From Candidatus Geothermocultor quzhuomuensis (GTDB lineage: Bacteria; Actinomycetota; Aquicultoria; Geothermocultorales; Geothermocultoraceae), in contig JACVJC010000002.1 of assembly GCA_015711795.1 (NCBI GenBank), positions 58,115 through 122,114 of the forward strand: DNA of 64,000 bases. Reading direction: 5' to 3'. Made by a program: the position numbers and the translations under genes. Each line of letters begins with the position of its first letter. The first letter of the stretch is position 1. Shown here in pieces: positions 60,388 through 64,000 of this stretch. Under the pieces are notes generated by a model, which did no database searches, was not told where the DNA came from, and worked only from the letters and a program-made list of their open reading frames with translations.

Positions 60388-61347
60388 ATGCGCCGTTTTG
60401 CTTATGATTTTGAGCGAGCCTTAGTTGAGCTAGAAGAAAAGTTAGATGATTTGAAAAAGTCCCCTTCAGTGCAAAATCCAGAAATTGCAGAAGAGATTGC
60501 TTACTTAGAGTCTCAAATAGAAAAGTTACGGGAAAAAACTTATGCTAACTTAACTCCTTGGCAGAAAGTAAGAATAGCCAGACACCCTGACCGTCCTCGG
60601 ACACTCGATTATGTTGAGCATATTTTCCATGATTATCTTGACCTTCATGGTGATCGTTTGTATAGCGATGACCCTGCAATAGTTGGGGGTTTTGCTTTTC
60701 TTGATTCCCAGAAGGTGATGATTATCGGTCACCAAAAAGGGAAAAATCCTAAGGAAAATGTACTAAGAAATTTTGGTATGGCTCATCCAGAAGGTTATCG
60801 AAAAGCTCTTCGTTTAATGAAACTAGCCGAGAAATTTCATCTACCTCTTATTTCTTTTATTGACACTCCAGGGGCATACCCTGGAATTGGAGCTGAAGAG
60901 AGAGGTCAGGCAGGTGCAATTGCTTTGAACTTATTTGAAATGAGTGCCTTAAGGACTCCAATTATTGTAATTAATATTGGGGAAGGAGGAAGTGGAGGGG
61001 CACTAGCAATTGGTGTGGGAGACCGCATCTTTATGCTGGAAAATGCTTATTATTCAGTAATAACACCTGAAGGGTGCGCCTCGATTCTTTACAATAATGC
61101 TTCAAAGGCAGAAGAAGCGGCAGAAGCTTTAAAGCTGACCGCTGAATCTTTATTTGAGTTAGGTTTAATTGATGGGATAATTCCTGAACCACTTGGAGGA
61201 GCCCATCGTGACCCTCATTTCGTCAGTTTGAAGTTAAAAGAAACTCTCAGTTCAACTATTAAAGAGTTAGTAAATATCCCCCTTGAGCACTTAGTGGAAG
61301 AACGTTACCAAAGGCTGCGCAAGATTGGCTTCTACAGAGAAGAATAA
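60388..61347 (+). CDS. accA: Acetyl-CoA carboxylase carboxyltransferase alpha subunit
   Basis: 319 aa. N-terminal coiled coil (ALVELEEKLDDLKKSP), then WQKVRIARHPDRPRTLDYVEHIF, GHQKGKNPKENVLRNFGMAHPEGYRKA, SFIDTPGAYPGIGAEERGQ, GEGGSGGALAIGVGD. Starts 2 bases after accD. No accB or accC in the window. Confidence 0.97.
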   Translation: MRRFAYDFERALVELEEKLDDLKKSPSVQNPEIAEEIAYLESQIEKLREKTYANLTPWQKVRIARHPDRPRTLDYVEHIFHDYLDLHGDRLYSDDPAIVGGFAFLDSQKVMIIGHQKGKNPKENVLRNFGMAHPEGYRKALRLMKLAEKFHLPLISFIDTPGAYPGIGAEERGQAGAIALNLFEMSALRTPIIVINIGEGGSGGALAIGVGDRIFMLENAYYSVITPEGCASILYNNASKAEEAAEALKLTAESLFELGLIDGIIPEPLGGAHRDPHFVSLKLKETLSSTIKELVNIPLEHLVEERYQRLRKIGFYREE

Positions 61348-61900
61348 CCTCATTTATAACCAAGTTCCATTTTTGCTTGGAAGTGGTAGGTTGCAATCAG
61401 CATATCATGAAGAATAATTACAAATTAGAGTATTAAGGCGGTTTAAGGGAGCAAATGAAGCAAATCAGAGACGGTGACGATAGCTATTCCTTTATAATTT
61501 TTAATTTTTGGATATGTTTATGACTACTGACAATTAAATTGACCTTACCTCCAGGGGCACATTCCAAAATACGGTTAACCGGCTTATAAGCCAAAAAGTG
61601 AAGTTTAACTTAGGATTTAAGAATTATACCAATTCAACTTATTCTTTTTAAAATTGTAATGACATTTTCCTCAAGTTATTTGTGGTTTTCCTTAGGATAG
61701 CTGGGGAGGTAAATAAGATAATCTTTTTTGTATCCCAAGAAGATAGGCTTCTTCAAATTTACTACTGGGAATAACAAATGTGGAAACAAAAACATTGTGT
61801 CAAAGACAACCTTTATCATTATCCTTCTCAAAAATAATCTTTTCCACTTGCTTAACCTTAAATATTCAGGTATGTTTTTAAGTAGGTTTTAGGTGAAAAT
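61348..61900. other. 553-base gap with decayed sequence
   Basis: No complete gene. It contains a PIN-like fragment on the minus strand (separate entry), a perfect 12-bp palindrome GGCTTATAAGCC near 61580, and an imperfect inverted repeat ACCAAGTTCC...GGAAGTGGT at about 61369-61395 just after accA, without a T-run. Confidence 0.45.
61484..61603 (-). pseudogene. C-terminal fragment of a PIN-domain toxin-like gene
   Basis: A minus-strand reading of 39 codons ends ...VNRILECAPGGKVNLIVSSHKHIQKLKII-stop. This resembles the last third of PIN_3-type toxins (RILECA...ADYIVSGDKHLLELK) with the GDK site changed to SHK. A stop codon lies just upstream in frame and no start codon is found. Probably a remnant of a toxin-antitoxin module; chance resemblance is possible given its size. 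Confidence 0.35.
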
Positions 61901-63421
61901 ATGAGAAAGAGAGACATCATAATAATTGCTCTCACTTTAACAGCAGGCTTGCTCTTTTGTATATGGTTAGTTAAACCACAAATTTTTAAGATTGGGGAGG
62001 AAAAAATGGGAGCTTTTTTCAAGAGACCTTCAAGGATTAGAGAACCATTTGCCGCTAAGATTGGGTTTTATCCTAGTGATGCCGAAAGCTTAAAACGAAC
62101 TATAAACTCTTTATTAGAATCAGCTCCACTTGAAAAAATTCCAGGTGAAATTGTAGCTTTAATTGTTCCTCATGCTGGTTATCAGTATTCTGGAGGAGTT
62201 GCTGCTTATGCATATCGTCAGATATATGATAAAAATTTCGATTGCGTTATCATTATAGGTCCTTCTCACCGGGCCTATATCGATGGCATTTCAATTGGCG
62301 AGGAAGATTACTATAACACTCCCTTGGGCTTAGTCCCTTTAAATGGAGATATTGCTCTTGAGCTTAATAAAGCAGGTAAAAAAATATTTTTTGATTCAAC
62401 TGCTCATGCCCAAGAGCACTCAGTAGAAGTTCAAGTCCCTTTCCTTCAAGCAACTCTTAAAGATTTTAAGATTGTTCCAATAGTAATGGGCAATCCAACA
62501 TGGTCAAATGTAGAAGAATTGGCTAAAGCCCTTGTTGAGGTAGTTAAAGAAAAAAGTATTTTAATCATTGCCTCTTCAGATTTTTCTCATTATTATCCTT
62601 ATGATCAGGCAGTGAAGATGGATAAGATTGCCCTAGAAAATATTGAAAAGATGGATGCCAAGGCTCTTTATCAAGCTCTTGAAGAAGGTCGTTGTGAGCT
62701 TTGCGGAGCTGGTCCCGTTTTAGCTGTACTAGAAGCGGCTAAAAAATTGGGAGCTGATAAGATTAAAGTTCTCAAATATGCAAACTCAGGAGATATTACC
62801 GGGGACAAAAGCGGAGTTGTTGGTTACGCGTCGATAGCTATTTATAAAGGTACACAGACTAAGCTCAAGTCAGAAAAATGGTTGGGGGAGAAGGAGCAAA
62901 AGGAATTACTTAAAATAGCTCGAGAAACCTTAAAGTCTTACCTTCAAGGAAAAGGCAAACCCCAGTTTGAAGCAAAATATCGACAACTCAAAGAAAAATA
63001 TGGGGCTTTTGTTACCCTTGAGAAAAATGAACAATTGAGGGGATGTATCGGGCATATTGTGGCTGATAAACCACTTCTAGAGATAATTCCTGAAATGGCC
63101 ATAGCTTCGGCAACTCAAGACCCACGTTTTCCTCCAGTTAGTTATGATGAGCTTAAAGATATTAAAATTGAAATCTCTGTTCTCTCGAAGCCAGTAAGGG
63201 TAAAGGACCCCAACGAGATAATTGTTGGCCGTGATGGTTTAATCATTAGAAAAGGATTTTACTCCGGGCTTCTTCTTCCTCAAGTGCCAGTTGAGTGGGG
63301 CTGGAGCAAAGAAGAATTTTTAACTCAAGTTTGCTTAAAAGCTGGTTTGCCTGGAGACGCTTGGAAAGAAAAAGACGCCGAGCTTCAGCGCTTTAGTGCT
63401 CAAGTTTTTAAGGAAGAGTAG
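61901..63421 (+). CDS. Memo-AMMECR1 fusion (AmmeMemoRadiSam proteins B and A)
   Basis: 506 aa. N-terminal membrane helix (IIIIALTLTAGLLFCIWLV), then the Memo domain (about 45-320; VALIVPHAGYQYSGGVAAYAY, IIGPSHRAY, AHAQEHSVEVQVPFL, IASSDFSHYYPY, CGAGPVLAVL), then the AMMECR1 domain (about 325-505; YGAFVTLEKNEQLRGCIGHI, ATQDPRFPPVSYDEL, GLLLPQVPVEWGWSKEEFL). Memo resembles extradiol dioxygenases and can bind metal. The N-terminal helix would place the whole protein at the membrane, probably outside. AGGTGA before the ATG. Partner radical SAM enzyme at 23.7 kb. Confidence 0.9.
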   Translation: MRKRDIIIIALTLTAGLLFCIWLVKPQIFKIGEEKMGAFFKRPSRIREPFAAKIGFYPSDAESLKRTINSLLESAPLEKIPGEIVALIVPHAGYQYSGGVAAYAYRQIYDKNFDCVIIIGPSHRAYIDGISIGEEDYYNTPLGLVPLNGDIALELNKAGKKIFFDSTAHAQEHSVEVQVPFLQATLKDFKIVPIVMGNPTWSNVEELAKALVEVVKEKSILIIASSDFSHYYPYDQAVKMDKIALENIEKMDAKALYQALEEGRCELCGAGPVLAVLEAAKKLGADKIKVLKYANSGDITGDKSGVVGYASIAIYKGTQTKLKSEKWLGEKEQKELLKIARETLKSYLQGKGKPQFEAKYRQLKEKYGAFVTLEKNEQLRGCIGHIVADKPLLEIIPEMAIASATQDPRFPPVSYDELKDIKIEISVLSKPVRVKDPNEIIVGRDGLIIRKGFYSGLLLPQVPVEWGWSKEEFLTQVCLKAGLPGDAWKEKDAELQRFSAQVFKEE

Positions 63422-64000
63422 AGGAAAAAAGCACTTGATACTGTGAGAAGACTAGTAAGAAAGAGTGTTTTTAAAACACCATAAATTGGGATGAGAAAAG
63501 CGCTGGCTAAAAAGGCTCCAATACAAGCACCAAATAAGTCAACTCCATAAATTTTACCTGCAATTTTGCCCAGTGTTTCTCTTTTTTTAAGAATTATTCT
63601 TAAAGAGAGTGGGAATTCAAATCCAACAAAAAACCCAGCTAAAAGGGTGAGAGAACTAAAGATAAGTTCGGGCAAAAAGAGAGGAAAACTTGTTTTTCTT
63701 AATATGAGAAGGAAGATGATTAGGGCAAAAAGATAAATACTTAAAGCTAACTGAGTTATCAAAAGAAGACCTTTACTATCTTTGAGTATTTCAACCTTCC
63801 TCTTCGATAAATAGCTGCCAATTGATAGTCCAAGCATGAATCCAGCTATAACTAAACCAACTTTTGCGTAAATGTATCCATAAAAAACTTGGAAAGAGTA
63901 GATGAGGATGATTTCTACGACCATTCCAGCTAAACCTGTTATCCAAATTAGAGATAAGATGGGAAATTCTTGTGAAAACCGAGTTCGAAAAGCAAAACCG
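63400..64000 (-). CDS. Membrane protein, spermidine-synthase-associated TM domain type (5' partial)
   Basis: The track starts at ATG 63924, but the frame stays open to the window edge (…FPILSLIWITGLAGM), and the family's conserved helix continues there, so the gene extends outside the window. About six helices visible, with QVFYGYIYAKVGLVIAGFMLGLSIGS and VGFEFPLSL as conserved blocks. These match the membrane part found fused to, or paired with, spermidine-synthase-like methyltransferase folds. Polyamine function is unproven. Its 3' end overlaps the Memo-AMMECR1 gene by 22 bases, convergent. Confidence 0.72.
   Translation of the reverse strand, partial: GFAFRTRFSQEFPILSLIWITGLAGMVVEIILIYSFQVFYGYIYAKVGLVIAGFMLGLSIGSYLSKRKVEILKDSKGLLLITQLALSIYLFALIIFLLILRKTSFPLFLPELIFSSLTLLAGFFVGFEFPLSLRIILKKRETLGKIAGKIYGVDLFGACIGAFLASAFLIPIYGVLKTLFLTSLLTVSSAFFLYSSLKT

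Overview
The window is bacterial, AT-rich (roughly 36-38% G+C by eye) and densely coded on both strands. It suggests an anaerobe with a Gram-positive-type envelope. The evidence is: a Trp-specific T-box leader; cell-wall-binding-repeat-2 (cwb2) surface proteins; DUF3866; a tandem pair of WYL regulators arranged like actinobacterial PafB/PafC; and a rubredoxin / flavodiiron protein / superoxide reductase cluster. No LPS or outer-membrane genes are visible. My best guess is a deep-branching, low-GC member of the Actinobacteriota, or else the Firmicutes. This is inference, not a measured placement. Several genes have an archaeal flavour: a methanogen-type thymidylate synthase, a stand-alone archaeal-type threonyl-tRNA editing domain, an MTH938-like protein and AmmeMemoRadiSam proteins.

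Layout. 0-5 kb: ftsY convergent with a giant GGDEF-ATPase-HEAT protein. 5-16.5 kb: peptidase T-like, DUF3866, ADP-ribose pyrophosphatase, XerD-like recombinase, phosphopentomutase, a PAS/GAF histidine kinase, a broken cwb2 gene, pyrimidine-nucleoside phosphorylase, cysteine synthase and thymidylate synthase. DeoB, the nucleoside phosphorylase and ThyA form a loose deoxynucleotide theme. 16.5-20.7 kb: small phosphatase, orphan antitoxin, SdpI-like and DUF72 proteins, then the oxygen-defence operon. 21-27.7 kb: zinc-ribbon coiled coil, an RNase H-QueD fusion, a structured intergenic region with two minus-strand promoters and a 44-aa membrane protein, MTH938-like protein, AmmeMemoRadiSam radical SAM enzyme, a CrtI-like oxidoreductase and a zinc-ribbon membrane protein.

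27.7-40.4 kb: a subtilisin behind a possible attenuator leader, RNase P RNA, VapBC, two overlapping radical SAM genes, a three-repeat cwb2 surface protein, a Pro-rich zinc-ribbon membrane protein, a charged secreted protein, the Thr-tRNA editing domain, a nitrilase-fold amidohydrolase, a HAD hydrolase and the PafBC-like pair. 40.6-46.6 kb: secG followed by a complete oligopeptide ABC importer. 46.7-50.8 kb: four tRNAs (Leu-GAG, Gly-GCC, Cys-GCA, Val-GAC), a TPR membrane protein, an FxLYD lipoprotein, a NarL-type response regulator, an unknown protein and rpsO. 50.8-61.3 kb: a T-box controlled operon trpE-G-orf-D-C-B2-F-B1-A-accD-accA carrying both TrpB types and an unknown 107-aa protein. 61.3-64 kb: a PIN-like remnant, a Memo-AMMECR1 fusion and a membrane protein running off the right edge.

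No rRNA operon, insertion sequence, prophage or CRISPR array was seen. The most unusual items are the bacterial stand-alone Thr-tRNA editing domain, the RNase H-QueD fusion, the structured leaders near 23.1 kb and 27.85 kb, the tandem radical SAM pair, and the unknown gene inside the trp operon.
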